In this document: positions 6,896 to 14,476 of the stretch, piece after piece
How the letters are laid out: each line of letters opens with the position of its first letter
Numbering within the stretch: position 1 is the first letter of the stretch
NCBI GenBank assembly: GCA_038145075.1
Contig: JAYQOY010000024.1
Location: 1-21,162, forward strand
From: TMED14 sp038145075
Lineage (GTDB): Bacteria > Bacteroidota > Bacteroidia > Flavobacteriales > Schleiferiaceae
Direction: 5' to 3'
DNA length: 21,162 nt
Notes under the pieces: generated by a model
What the model saw: the letters and a program-made list of their open reading frames with translations, nothing else
Database searches by the model: none
Told to the model about the DNA's origin: nothing
Translations under genes and position numbers: made by a program

Positions 6896-6926
6896 GAACA
6901 GGATGCGTATCAATGCGAGCATGCGC

Positions 6927-6934
6927 CGAAAGTA
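6927..6934 (-). promoter_or_regulatory. -7-like promoter element for prc
   Basis: On the minus strand TACTTTCG, a near match to TAnnTTTG, 31 bases upstream of the preferred prc start at 6895. No -33 TTTG is evident. Its location supports the shorter prc start. Confidence 0.3.
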
Positions 6935-6972
6935 CATAAATCATGCCCCTTTCTAGGGAGGTTGGCCCGGTA

Positions 6973-7001
6973 TTTGTCCCCGAGGGCTGAACCTACTTTC
7001 C
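6973..7001 (+). promoter_or_regulatory. Candidate promoter for the TonB receptor/DUF4249 operon
   Basis: TTTG at 6973-6976 and TACTTTCC at 6994-7001 are spaced by 17 bases, in the range accepted for -33 and -7 elements in this phylum. The ATG at 7028 follows 26 bases later. This agrees with starting the receptor at its signal peptide instead of at the in-frame ATG at 6755. Confidence 0.4.
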
Positions 7002-7027
7002 CTCGACGGGTTATAGCGTTACAAGTT

Positions 7028-9397
7028 ATGCGCCAAATCACACTTTTCCTCGCCCTTTTTGGGTTTTCTGCGGGTCTTTTTGCCCAAAGCGTTACCGTCA
7101 GTGGCACCGTTACGGAAGCCAGTACGGGTGAGTCCTTGCCATCTGTGGTCGTCTCCTTACAAACGGACGGCAAGACCTATTCGGCCAACACCAATGCCTA
7201 TGGATTTTACTCGCTGAGCGTCCCTGCCGGGAAGTCAGCTGAAGTCAAGGTCCAGCTCATCGGCTACGCGGATTTCAGTCAAAAACTGGGCTCCCTCACC
7301 AGCGCCCGAAAAGTCGATATTTCGCTGAAGGAATCTGCGACCCAGCTGCAGGAGGTGGATGTGGTTTCGGAGCGATTGAACAGCAACATCACGACGACTC
7401 AAATGAGTGTCAGCGCCCTGAGCGCCAAGGAAATCAAGAAAGTTCCGCAGCTGCTGGGCGAGACGGATATTATTCGAACGCTCACGTTGTTGCCCGGTGT
7501 TTCGACCGTGGGAGAAGGCGCTAGCGGCTTCAACGTGCGCGGCGGCAATGCCGACGTATACCTCATTCTTCTAGACGAGGCGCCCGTCTACAACTCCTCT
7601 CACCTCTTTGGCTTCTTCAGCATCTTCAACGCCGATGCCGTCAAGGATGTCAAGCTCTTCAAAGGGGGAATGCCCGCCAACTACGGCGGCCGTTTGTCCT
7701 CCGTGCTCGATGTGCGCCAAAAGGAGGGCAACAGCCAAAAATTCAGTGGCACAGGCGGCATTGGCTTGCTATCCAGCCGTCTGTTGCTCGAGGGCCCTAT
7801 TCTCAAGGACAAAGTCAACTTCATGGTGGCCGGCCGACGCAGCTATTTTGACCTCTTTTTTCCCTACTTCAATTCGCCCGAACTCGACAACACCACCATC
7901 TACTTCTACGATCTGAACCTCAAGCTCAACGCCAAATTGAGCGAGAAGGACCGAGTGTTTGTGAGCGCGTACTTTGGGCGCGACCAGTTTGGCGCGTCCG
8001 AACTCTTCGACTTTGGCTGGGGCAACTGGACGAGCACCTTCCGCTGGAACCGTTTGATCAGCCCCAAGTGGTTCTTCAATGCGACGGCGGTGTATTCGGA
8101 CTACACCTACCAGCTGGGCACCCCCAAGGATGCCGACCCCGCCTTCATTTGGGATTCACGCATCGAAAACTACGTCACCAACCTGGGCTGGACCTGGTAC
8201 CCCAATGCCGCCCACACCGTCGACTTTGGGGTCCAAAACACCGCCTACACCTTCCACCCGGGCGCCATTTCAGGGGTCTTCAGTTTGGAGCTCCAAAAAG
8301 AATACGCGACGGAACCTGCGCTCTACATCAGCGACGATTGGCGCATCACCGATCTGTTGACGGCCACCTACGGTCTGCGCTACAGTACGTTCTTCAATGT
8401 GGGCGGTCGGGATATCCAAACCTACCTCAACGCCGCCAACCCCAAAGCCAACGAGGCCACGGGCATTCAGACTTACGCGCCCGGGGAGATCATTGAATCC
8501 TTCACGGGATGGCAAGGACTAGAACCCCGTCTCGCTTTGAACTACAAGGTGGGTGCTGCTACGGCCTTGAAGGGCAGCTACAACCGTTCGCGTCAATACC
8601 TGCATTTGATCAGCAACAACACTACGGCCACACCGGTAAACGTTTGGCGTCCTGCTGGAAAGTTCATTGAGCCCGCAACGGTCGACCAAGTTGCTTTGGG
8701 CATCGCCCACAACCTTCAAGAGGGCGGGATTCGCTTGACCGCTGAAGCCTACTACAAGACCTTCCAAGATTTGGTGGACTACAAGGATGGTGCGGATCTC
8801 ATCTTCACCGAGTACATTGAAACGGAGCTGCTCCGCGGGGACGGCCGTGCCTACGGGGCCGAATTCCTCGTCGAAAAAAAGACCGGCGCCGTCACAGGCT
8901 GGATCGGTTACACGCTCTCCCGCACCGAACGCCTGGTCAACGGTCCCACCCGCGATACCCGCATCAACAACGGACAGTGGTACCCCGCCAACTACGACAA
9001 ACTGCACGACCTCACGGTCGTGGCCAACTGGTCCATCTCCAAGGCTTGGGAGGCGGGCGGCAACTTTGCCTTCCAATCTGGACGGCCCATTACCTACCCC
9101 GACTCCCGCGGCGAATTTGAGGGCATGTACTTCCCGGTCTACACCAACCGAAACGGAGCCCGAACCCCCGCTAGCCACCGCTTAGACCTCAGCTTTACCT
9201 ACACCCCACAGTCCAAGCGCGCCAAAAAATGGGGCGAATCCTCCTTGGCCTTTGGCGCCTACAACGTCTACGCACGTCGCAACCCCTACAGCATCTTCTT
9301 TCGGGCGGACTTCAGCCAACCCACCAATGTGCAAGCCTACCGCTTGTCCATTTTTGGCTCCGTTATCCCCTACTTCACCTACAATTTCTCCTTCTAA
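7028..9397 (+). CDS. TonB-dependent outer-membrane receptor with carboxypeptidase-regulatory-like domain
   Basis: A 789-residue outer-membrane active transporter. Residues 1-20 are a signal peptide (MRQITLFLALFGFSAGLFAQ). Residues about 22-105 are a carboxypeptidase-regulatory-like beta-sandwich (VSGTVTEASTGESLPSVVVS, NAYGFYSLSVPAG). Residues about 120-232 are the plug, with LPGVSTVGEGASGFNVRGG and DEAPVYNSSHLFGFFSIFN. The rest is a 22-strand-type beta-barrel ending in YFTYNFSF, a C-terminal aromatic residue typical of barrel insertion. The stop overlaps the start of a DUF4249 lipoprotein gene, a pairing I know as recurrent for this receptor subtype in Bacteroidota; it is not a SusC/SusD pair. 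Substrate unknown; peptide, metal-chelate or other non-glycan ligands are possible. Confidence 0.93.
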   Translation: MRQITLFLALFGFSAGLFAQSVTVSGTVTEASTGESLPSVVVSLQTDGKTYSANTNAYGFYSLSVPAGKSAEVKVQLIGYADFSQKLGSLTSARKVDISLKESATQLQEVDVVSERLNSNITTTQMSVSALSAKEIKKVPQLLGETDIIRTLTLLPGVSTVGEGASGFNVRGGNADVYLILLDEAPVYNSSHLFGFFSIFNADAVKDVKLFKGGMPANYGGRLSSVLDVRQKEGNSQKFSGTGGIGLLSSRLLLEGPILKDKVNFMVAGRRSYFDLFFPYFNSPELDNTTIYFYDLNLKLNAKLSEKDRVFVSAYFGRDQFGASELFDFGWGNWTSTFRWNRLISPKWFFNATAVYSDYTYQLGTPKDADPAFIWDSRIENYVTNLGWTWYPNAAHTVDFGVQNTAYTFHPGAISGVFSLELQKEYATEPALYISDDWRITDLLTATYGLRYSTFFNVGGRDIQTYLNAANPKANEATGIQTYAPGEIIESFTGWQGLEPRLALNYKVGAATALKGSYNRSRQYLHLISNNTTATPVNVWRPAGKFIEPATVDQVALGIAHNLQEGGIRLTAEAYYKTFQDLVDYKDGADLIFTEYIETELLRGDGRAYGAEFLVEKKTGAVTGWIGYTLSRTERLVNGPTRDTRINNGQWYPANYDKLHDLTVVANWSISKAWEAGGNFAFQSGRPITYPDSRGEFEGMYFPVYTNRNGARTPASHRLDLSFTYTPQSKRAKKWGESSLAFGAYNVYARRNPYSIFFRADFSQPTNVQAYRLSIFGSVIPYFTYNFSF

Positions 9398-10254
9398 TGC
9401 GGACGCGCCCTACCCTTTTGCTTGCTAGCATAGCCTTAGCCGCCCTGTGGAGCTGCCAAGACCCTATTGACCTCACGTTGCCCGACGGCCAGACGCGACT
9501 GATCGTAAACGGTTCGGTCAGCGACAACCAGCCCGTCTACGCAGACCTTAGTTGGAGCGTCAACTACCTAAGCGAAAACCCAAACCCCGCCGTGGAAAAT
9601 GCAACGGTAGTCCTTTACGAAAATGGCTTGCCGGTAGACACCCTGATGCATGTCCTCGATGGACACTACGAAGGTGACTTTGTGGGCAGCTACGCCCAGA
9701 GCTACCACGTGTCGGTGACCTTGCCCGAAACGGGCGACCTGCCCTTTGGCACCTGGCAAAGCAGCCCCGAAGCCATGGGCCGATGCAATCCCTTTGACAG
9801 CATTTACTCAGCGTTTGTGCCCCGAGCGCCCTTTGTTCGAGAAGGCTACTACGTCTACGCACACTGGACGGAACTTGCAGGCAGTGGCGACTACTACCGC
9901 GCACGACTCTGGCGCAACGACACCTTGGAAAATGCCCCCTTCAACATCCAAGTGTTTGACGACGGATTCCTCGATGGGCGTTCGAACAACGACATCGACC
10001 TCCCCGCCATCGAAGTAGCTGGCCCCGATGCCATCGGCGTGACCTACACCATCGAAATAGCGAGCATCCCTTTGGGCCTCTACAGCTACCTCCAGCTCTT
10101 GCGCGAACAAACCCTGCAGGTCGGTGGCCTTTTTGACCCTCCTCCTGCACCCATCATCGGCAACATCTTCCGCGAGGGAGATCCCGAAGACTTTGCGATT
10201 GGCTATTTCTACGCTTCGGCCCGCAGACAAGCGAGTATCACGATCACGGAATAG
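9397..10254 (+). CDS. DUF4249 lipoprotein
   Basis: A 285-residue lipoprotein. The signal sequence ends in the lipobox LWSC with the lipidated cysteine at residue 20, followed by QDPIDL. After it come IVNGSVSDNQPVYADLSWS (a beta-rich start typical of DUF4249), ATVVLYENG, a long middle with YYVYAHWTELAGSGDYYRARLW, and the C-terminal DPEDFAIGYFYASARRQASITI. The start is fixed by the lipobox and by the TAATG overlap: the final A of the receptor stop is the first base of this ATG, implying translational coupling. The protein probably sits on the outer membrane next to the receptor and may help capture or gate its substrate, by analogy with SusD; this is inference, since the family is poorly characterised. 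Confidence 0.9.
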   Translation: MRTRPTLLLASIALAALWSCQDPIDLTLPDGQTRLIVNGSVSDNQPVYADLSWSVNYLSENPNPAVENATVVLYENGLPVDTLMHVLDGHYEGDFVGSYAQSYHVSVTLPETGDLPFGTWQSSPEAMGRCNPFDSIYSAFVPRAPFVREGYYVYAHWTELAGSGDYYRARLWRNDTLENAPFNIQVFDDGFLDGRSNNDIDLPAIEVAGPDAIGVTYTIEIASIPLGLYSYLQLLREQTLQVGGLFDPPPAPIIGNIFREGDPEDFAIGYFYASARRQASITITE

Positions 10255-10274
10255 AGCATCCAAGTTTCATGGCC

Positions 10275-10282
10275 TATTTTTG
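10275..10282 (+). promoter_or_regulatory. Perfect -7 element just before the mechanosensitive channel gene
   Basis: TATTTTTG matches TAnnTTTG exactly and ends 4 bases before the ATG at 10287. If used, transcription would start at or just inside the start codon and yield a leaderless or nearly leaderless mRNA. There is no clear -33 box, so chance is possible. Confidence 0.25.
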
Positions 10283-10286
10283 ACCC

Positions 10287-11564
10287 ATGGATCCCTCATT
10301 GATTAATCCCGGGCACTGGACCCGCGACTTGCTTGAAGCCCAAGGCTTTAACGATACCTTGATTGCCGGCATCACCATTTCCGTCGATTTTATCGTCTTG
10401 GTCTTGGCCTCCTTGCTCGCCGATTACGTGGCCAAATCCATCCTCCTTCGCATCATCAAACGCTGGGTCTTGCGAACCGCCGCGACCTGGGACGACCACT
10501 TCCTCAAGGCAAAAGTCTTCCAAGCCTTGGTGCACTTGCTACCGACTTTGGTGATTCGGGCCTTCATCCCCGTGGTGTTTGAACATGCCGAACAATGGAT
10601 CGCCCCCCTCCAAACCGGCCTGAGCTACCTCCTTATCTATCAAATCGCCATCCTGGTCAACCGCACTGCCCGTGCCACGAGCCACGTATTGGAGGACGAA
10701 GAAAAATTTAAGGACAAGCCCATTCGCACGCTGCTCTCCGTCGTGCAGTTCTTGACCTGGTTTGTGTCTATCCTAGCCGCTATTTCCTTGGCCTCTGGCA
10801 CGCCCTTAGGGAGCTTATTGGCCGGCATGGCTGGGGCGACCGCCATCATCATCCTGATTTTTCAAGATGCCATCAACGGCCTTTTGGCCAACTTCCAAAT
10901 AGCCATGTACGACCTGCTCCGAAAGGGCGATTGGATCACTTTTGAAAAATTTGGCGTCGACGGCGACGTCATCAGTGTGGACTTGACCACGGTGAAGATC
11001 AAGAATTTTGACAACACCATTTCCTCCGTTCCGGCCAAGGCCTTCGTCACGGACAGCTTCGTCAACTGGCGCGGCATGCAAGTGGCCAATGTGCGCCGCA
11101 TCAAGCGCAACCTTGTGATTGATTTGGATTCGGTCCAATTCTGCAGCGACGACTTACTGGAAAAGCTGTCGGGCATTGAGCGGGTAAGGACCTATATCCA
11201 GGGCCGCCAATCCGAAATTTCCCAGCACAACGTGGCCATCGGCGCCGATAAATCGCAGCCCGTCAACGGCCGCCACATGACCAACTTGGGCGTCTTCCGC
11301 ATGTATGCCACGGCTTACCTCCAAGAGCACGCCCAAATTTCCGACGAACACTCCCTCATGGTGCGCCAATTGCAGCCTTTGGGCACCGGTGTTCCCTTGG
11401 AGATTTACTGTTTCGCCAAAGAAATCAGCTGGGTGCCTTACGAAGGCATTGTGGCCGACATCTTTGACCACCTGATCGCAGCCGCTCCTGCCTTTGGCTT
11501 GCGCCTCTACCAAGCGCCTACCTCCCGCAGTGGCTATATGGGCACCAACGCCGGTCAAGCCTAA
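10287..11564 (+). CDS. MscS-family mechanosensitive channel (YbdG type)
   Basis: A 425-residue inner-membrane protein. About five hydrophobic spans are visible: 26-48, 83-98, 111-127, 150-170 and the pore helix 173-206. The pore helix is rich in glycine and alanine (GSLLAGMAGATAIIILIFQDAINGLLANFQI), the MscS hallmark. A cytoplasmic beta domain follows (YDLLRKGDWITFEKFGVDGDV, VDLTTVKIKNFDNTISSVPA). Length and the long insert after the beta domain (about 270-345) fit the YbdG/MscM subgroup more than small MscS. It releases solutes on osmotic downshock. It starts 32 bases after the DUF4249 stop and ends 3 bases before ruvC, so it may be read from the receptor promoter, from its own weak box, or both. 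Confidence 0.92.
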   Translation: MDPSLINPGHWTRDLLEAQGFNDTLIAGITISVDFIVLVLASLLADYVAKSILLRIIKRWVLRTAATWDDHFLKAKVFQALVHLLPTLVIRAFIPVVFEHAEQWIAPLQTGLSYLLIYQIAILVNRTARATSHVLEDEEKFKDKPIRTLLSVVQFLTWFVSILAAISLASGTPLGSLLAGMAGATAIIILIFQDAINGLLANFQIAMYDLLRKGDWITFEKFGVDGDVISVDLTTVKIKNFDNTISSVPAKAFVTDSFVNWRGMQVANVRRIKRNLVIDLDSVQFCSDDLLEKLSGIERVRTYIQGRQSEISQHNVAIGADKSQPVNGRHMTNLGVFRMYATAYLQEHAQISDEHSLMVRQLQPLGTGVPLEIYCFAKEISWVPYEGIVADIFDHLIAAAPAFGLRLYQAPTSRSGYMGTNAGQA

Positions 11565-11567
11565 GCC

Positions 11568-12143
11568 ATGATTATCCTTGGCGTCGATCCCGGTACTGTT
11601 GTGCTTGGGTACGGCGTGGTACGGTTGGAAGGTAAAAAGCTAGAATGCCTGGCCCTGGACGCCATTAAGCTGAACACGAAAAAGGATCCCTTTGAACGCC
11701 TTCGGGACATTCACGAAGCCGTGGCCGAACTATTTGTGCAGTACCAGCCCGACTTTCTCGCCATGGAGGCGCCCTTTTTTGGGAAGAACGTCCAGTCCAT
11801 GCTCAAGCTAGGCCGTGCCCAGGGCGTCATCATGTCCGCGGGCCTTGCCAAAGGCATTCCGGTCGATGAATATTCGCCCCGAAAAGTCAAGCAGTCCATC
11901 ACCGGCAACGGCGCCGCCAGCAAGGAGCAAGTCAGTGCCATGCTGCAAAGCATCTACGGCCTCAAAGACCTCCCAAAACTCCTCGATGCCACCGACGGCC
12001 TTGCTGTCGCCACCTGCCACGCCTACGCGATTCAATCCCCTGTACCTCTGGGATCTACCACCAAGAAGAAAACAGCGGCTAAAAGCAAAGGAAAAGGCTC
12101 CTGGGCGCAATTCTTGGCGCAGAATCCGGATAGGGAGAGGTGA
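11568..12143 (+). CDS. ruvC: Crossover junction endodeoxyribonuclease RuvC
   Basis: A 191-residue Holliday-junction resolvase, which cuts four-way DNA junctions together with RuvAB during recombinational repair. The RNase-H-like core runs from residue 1 to about 157 with all four acidic metal ligands: D7 in GVDPGT, E67 in AMEAPFF, and D140 and D143 in LDATDGLAVA. The FFGKNVQSMLKLGRAQG and SPRKVKQSITGNGAASKEQV blocks are typical. Residues about 158-191 are a lysine-rich tail (TKKKTAAKSKGKG) beyond the usual E. coli end, which may add non-specific DNA contacts. It begins 3 bases after the channel gene stop. The last 22 bases of the gene recur, with one mismatch, just after a 10-N gap downstream. 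Confidence 0.96.
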   Translation: MIILGVDPGTVVLGYGVVRLEGKKLECLALDAIKLNTKKDPFERLRDIHEAVAELFVQYQPDFLAMEAPFFGKNVQSMLKLGRAQGVIMSAGLAKGIPVDEYSPRKVKQSITGNGAASKEQVSAMLQSIYGLKDLPKLLDATDGLAVATCHAYAIQSPVPLGSTTKKKTAAKSKGKGSWAQFLAQNPDRER

Positions 12144-12267
12144 AAAGCTCATGCAAGGCCTGAGTGCTGGTTAGTAGGTACGTTGGTGAGTTGGTTTGTT
12201 AGGTGAAAATAGCTCAAGCTGCTGACGGCGCTGACGTCACGAACGAGCAAACCAACAAACCTTCAAA

Positions 12268-12277
12268 NNNNNNNNNN
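12268..12277. other. Assembly gap of 10 N
   Basis: Ten N bases, a conventional placeholder for a scaffold join of unknown size. It falls inside repeat-rich sequence, which explains why the assembler broke here. Confidence 0.98.
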
Positions 12278-12299
12278 GAATCCGGGTAGGGAGAGGTGA
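12278..12299 (+). repeat. Second copy of the ruvC 3' end
   Basis: This 22-base segment repeats 12122-12143 (the last codons and TGA stop of ruvC) with 21 of 22 bases identical; the only change is A to G at the ninth base. It begins directly after the N gap, so it is either a genuine tandem repeat or two slightly different versions of one locus joined end to end. Confidence 0.8.
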
Positions 12300-12301
12300 G
12301 A

Positions 12302-12349
12302 GGGTTGAAGGGTTAAAGGGTTGAAGGGTTGAAGGGTTGAAGGGTTGAA
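12302..12349 (+). repeat. 8-bp G-rich minisatellite, six units
   Basis: Six head-to-tail copies of GGGTTGAA, the second altered to GGGTTAAA, followed by a GGGGG run. GGG tracts recur every 8 bases with 5-base spacers, giving seven G-tracts that satisfy the usual G-quadruplex pattern on the plus strand. It lies downstream of ruvC and of the HIT gene, outside any coding region. Confidence 0.9.
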
Positions 12350-12468
12350 GGGGGAAGTGGTTCTCGTAAACCTTCCACTTTACATCTTAACCCTCAAGCT
12401 CAACGAAGGAGCTCCCTAGCCTCCTAGCCCTCTAGCGCGAAGGCAAAGCCTGAGCTCCCTAGCCCTTC

Positions 12469-12873
12469 TTAAACCAACTCCCCTACTTCCGCCGAAATGC
12501 TTTGGGCAATTTCTTCCATGCATTCGGCCGTAAGCTGAAGCTTTGGCAAAGCGAAATTCAAATCGCCTTCGGTGCGCAATGGAACCAGGTGGATGTGCGC
12601 GTGGGGAACTTCAAATCCAAGGACGGCCACCCCAACACGGTTGCAGGGAATAATCGCCTCGATGCCTTTAGCCACTTTATAGGCAAACGTCCAAAGCGCT
12701 TGAAAATCCTCCTCAGGGAGGTCAAACAACTTGTCAACTTCCAACTTGGGCACCACTAGAGTATGTCCTTTGGAGAGTGGACGGATGTCAAGGAACGCAA
12801 TGGCCTGTTCACACTCTGCCACCTTGTAGCAGGGTATCTCGCCTCGGATTATTTTGCTGAAAATGGTGGACAT
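12469..12873 (-). CDS. HIT-family nucleotide hydrolase or transferase
   Basis: A 134-residue cytoplasmic histidine-triad protein. It opens with the typical STIFSKIIRGEIPCYKV, has SKGHTLVVPK at 34-43, and carries the catalytic triad motif HAHIHLVP with H91, H93 and H95; by family knowledge the middle histidine attacks the alpha-phosphate of the nucleotide. Members hydrolyse AMP-lysine, AMP-NH2 or dinucleoside polyphosphates; the substrate here cannot be chosen from sequence. Length fits a single-domain Hint-like enzyme. It begins 11 bases after the greA stop and is surely cotranscribed with it. Confidence 0.93.
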   Translation of the reverse strand: MSTIFSKIIRGEIPCYKVAECEQAIAFLDIRPLSKGHTLVVPKLEVDKLFDLPEEDFQALWTFAYKVAKGIEAIIPCNRVGVAVLGFEVPHAHIHLVPLRTEGDLNFALPKLQLTAECMEEIAQSISAEVGELV

Positions 12874-12884
12874 CCCAAGGTTCT

Positions 12885-13355
12885 TTAGCGGCTGATTTCG
12901 AGGATTTCCAATTTCATGGTGCCGTTGGGAACCTGAATGTCGACGGTTTCGCCTGCCGTTCGGCCCAACAAGCCTTTGCCAATGGGGCTATTGACCGAAA
13001 TCTTGCCCGCCTTGAGGTCCGCTTCTTGCTCCGCTACCAAGGTGTAGGTGAACTCCATTTTATTCACAGGGTTGCGAAGTTTAACCTTGGAAAGAATGAG
13101 AATTTTGCTCGTATCGAGCTGCGATTCATCCACCACGCGCGCGCTGGCCATCACTTCTTCCATCTTGGAAATTTTGAGTTCCAAGAGCCCCTGCGCCTCC
13201 TTAGCAGCATCGTACTCCGCATTTTCGCTCAAGTCGCCCTTATCGCGGGCTTCCGCAATCTGAGCCGAAATGCGCGCACGCTCCACAGACTTGAGCTGCT
13301 CGAGCTCTTCTTTGAGCTTTTTATAGCCTTCTGGGGTAAGGTAGGAAACGGACAT
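12885..13355 (-). CDS. greA: Transcription elongation factor GreA
   Basis: A 156-residue factor that enters the RNA polymerase secondary channel and stimulates cleavage of backtracked transcripts. Residues 1-75 form the antiparallel coiled coil, with the functional tip GDLSENAEYDAAKE; D41 and E44 correspond in position to the two acidic tip residues of E. coli GreA. Residues about 80-156 are the FKBP-like C-terminal domain (VNSPIGKGLLGRTAGETVDIQVPNG). The length is standard. It is the first gene of a greA-HIT pair; a -7-like box and a perfect hairpin lie between it and the PorV-family gene, so it probably has its own transcription start. Confidence 0.97.
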   Translation of the reverse strand: MSVSYLTPEGYKKLKEELEQLKSVERARISAQIAEARDKGDLSENAEYDAAKEAQGLLELKISKMEEVMASARVVDESQLDTSKILILSKVKLRNPVNKMEFTYTLVAEQEADLKAGKISVNSPIGKGLLGRTAGETVDIQVPNGTMKLEILEISR

Positions 13356-13376
13356 TCGATCTAAATTTTAAACGAG

Positions 13377-13404
13377 AATGAGATCCCTGGTGGGGGATCT
13401 CATT
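13377..13404 (-). promoter_or_regulatory. Perfect 11-bp hairpin between the PorV-family gene and greA
   Basis: AATGAGATCCC and GGGATCTCATT pair without mismatch around a 6-base loop. No T-run follows on the minus strand (CTCGTTTAAAATTT) or the plus strand, so it is a poor classical terminator. It could still end the upstream operon with the help of other factors, or be a 5' stem-loop on the greA mRNA, because a -7-like box on the minus strand (13416-13409) predicts a start at about its first base. Confidence 0.6.
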
Positions 13405-13408
13405 ACAC

Positions 13409-13416
13409 GAAAGGTA
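13409..13416 (-). promoter_or_regulatory. -7-like promoter element for greA-HIT
   Basis: On the minus strand TACCTTTC, one base off TAnnTTTG, 14 bases after the end of the PorV-family gene and about 50 bases upstream of greA. No distinct -33 box. Confidence 0.3.
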
Positions 13417-13430
13417 GTAAAAAGTTTCTC

Positions 13431-14465
13431 TTAGAGCACCAACGTAGCGCCCAAGGTGTGTACGCCAGCGAAGGCCGTGTTGGTCAAGCGGTAGGCGTAG
13501 CTCAAATTCAGTTTGGACGTTCCACCCGTGGGGGCATTCACGCTAAAGCCCATTGCAGGACCTGAGAAAGCCTCCGTCGCCAAGCCGTCAAAACGGTTGT
13601 CAAATGCTGCGTAGGAAGCGCGCACTTGGAAGATGTCGTTGTGATCAAACTCAAGACCTAAGGTGAACTGGTCCTTTTTGAACGAGTTGGAGATGAAGTT
13701 ACCTGCAAGGTTCAGACGATTCTTCGCATCCAAGTCAAAGCGCTTGGCTGCGCCAATCGCCAACTGCGTAGGCAATTCGAACTGCTCCGTACGGCTATCA
13801 AACGTGGTCGTGTGCGAACCCGTGGGAACGGGCAACACAATGGCCATACCGTCTCCGTTGTACCCAAAGGAGGGTCCGATATTGCGCAAGGTGATGCCAA
13901 AACGGAAATCACGATCTGCACCCGTCACATATTGAACACCTGCATCAAAGCAAACGCCGGTAGCAGACAGGTTGCTGATGGTGGAGTTGTACATTTTGAT
14001 GTTTACGCCACCGTAGATGCTTTGAGTAAACTTCTTCGCATAGCCAATGCCGATAATGGTAGAAGCAGGGCTGAAGTAGCCAGCACCTCCATCGGGCAAT
14101 TCGGTCGTAGTCACCTCAATCTGGCCGTAGTTCATGTTGGTCACGTGAATGCCCAACACGCCTTCATTGCCCGAAGGCGTTGCAAAGGCGGCACTGTTCA
14201 GCTGGATGCCACTGCCCACAAGCCACTGCGTGTTTGCGAAGCCCGTTTGCAGGCCGTTCGTGAAGGCCAAGCCCGCAATGTTGCCGTACAGGGACTCCAA
14301 GCCCATGACGTTGGCGGTATTGCCTTCGGACCAAGCTGCCGTGCGTGCCCAAGGGTTAATCAGAAGTTCGGATGCGCCAGCAGACCCCGAACGAACGGGG
14401 TTACCTGCAAAGGCAGCTGCACTAGCGGCCAAAAGGGCAAACGTTGCAATCGATTTTTTCATCAT
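13431..14465 (-). CDS. PorV/PorQ-family outer-membrane beta-barrel
   Basis: A 344-residue protein with a signal peptide (MMKKSIATFALLAASAAAFA) and a long run of amphipathic beta strands. The N-terminal motif SAGASELLINPWARTAAWSEGNTANVMGLESLYGNIAGLAF is the family signature; the usual NPAGL appears here as NIAGL. It ends in a short strand closing on leucine (TLGATLVL). FadL-like PorV proteins of the type IX secretion system receive cargo from the SprA translocon and carry it to the attachment complex; PorQ-type relatives have other or unknown roles. This copy follows the large secreted protein by 11 bases and is the third gene of the receptor operon, so it is likely a module-specific paralogue, not the central PorV; that is inference. 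Two adjacent ATGs (14465 and 14462) are possible starts. Confidence 0.85.
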   Translation of the reverse strand: MMKKSIATFALLAASAAAFAGNPVRSGSAGASELLINPWARTAAWSEGNTANVMGLESLYGNIAGLAFTNGLQTGFANTQWLVGSGIQLNSAAFATPSGNEGVLGIHVTNMNYGQIEVTTTELPDGGAGYFSPASTIIGIGYAKKFTQSIYGGVNIKMYNSTISNLSATGVCFDAGVQYVTGADRDFRFGITLRNIGPSFGYNGDGMAIVLPVPTGSHTTTFDSRTEQFELPTQLAIGAAKRFDLDAKNRLNLAGNFISNSFKKDQFTLGLEFDHNDIFQVRASYAAFDNRFDGLATEAFSGPAMGFSVNAPTGGTSKLNLSYAYRLTNTAFAGVHTLGATLVL

Positions 14466-14476
14466 TTCGTCAGGTC

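Larger units (their letters stand above)
12144..12468. other. Gene-free repetitive interval between ruvC and the HIT gene
   Basis: Convergent intergenic stretch of 325 bases with no credible ORF on either strand. It contains a 10-base N gap (12268-12277), a second copy of the ruvC end (12278-12299), a G-rich minisatellite (12302-12349) and a 13-bp direct repeat GAGCTCCCTAGCC at 12409-12421 and 12452-12464. No clear T-tailed terminator for ruvC is visible. Confidence 0.8.

Noticed and set aside
6755..7027. Upstream in-frame start for the first TonB-dependent receptor
   Set aside because: It would overlap prc antisense and bury the signal peptide that begins at 7028.
8519..9178. 219-codon open frame on the minus strand
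   Set aside because: Antisense shadow within the TonB-dependent receptor barrel, with no recognisable domain or promoter.
12302..12349. CRISPR-like array
   Set aside because: Units of 8 bp are contiguous, with no spacers, and there are no cas genes nearby; it is a simple minisatellite.
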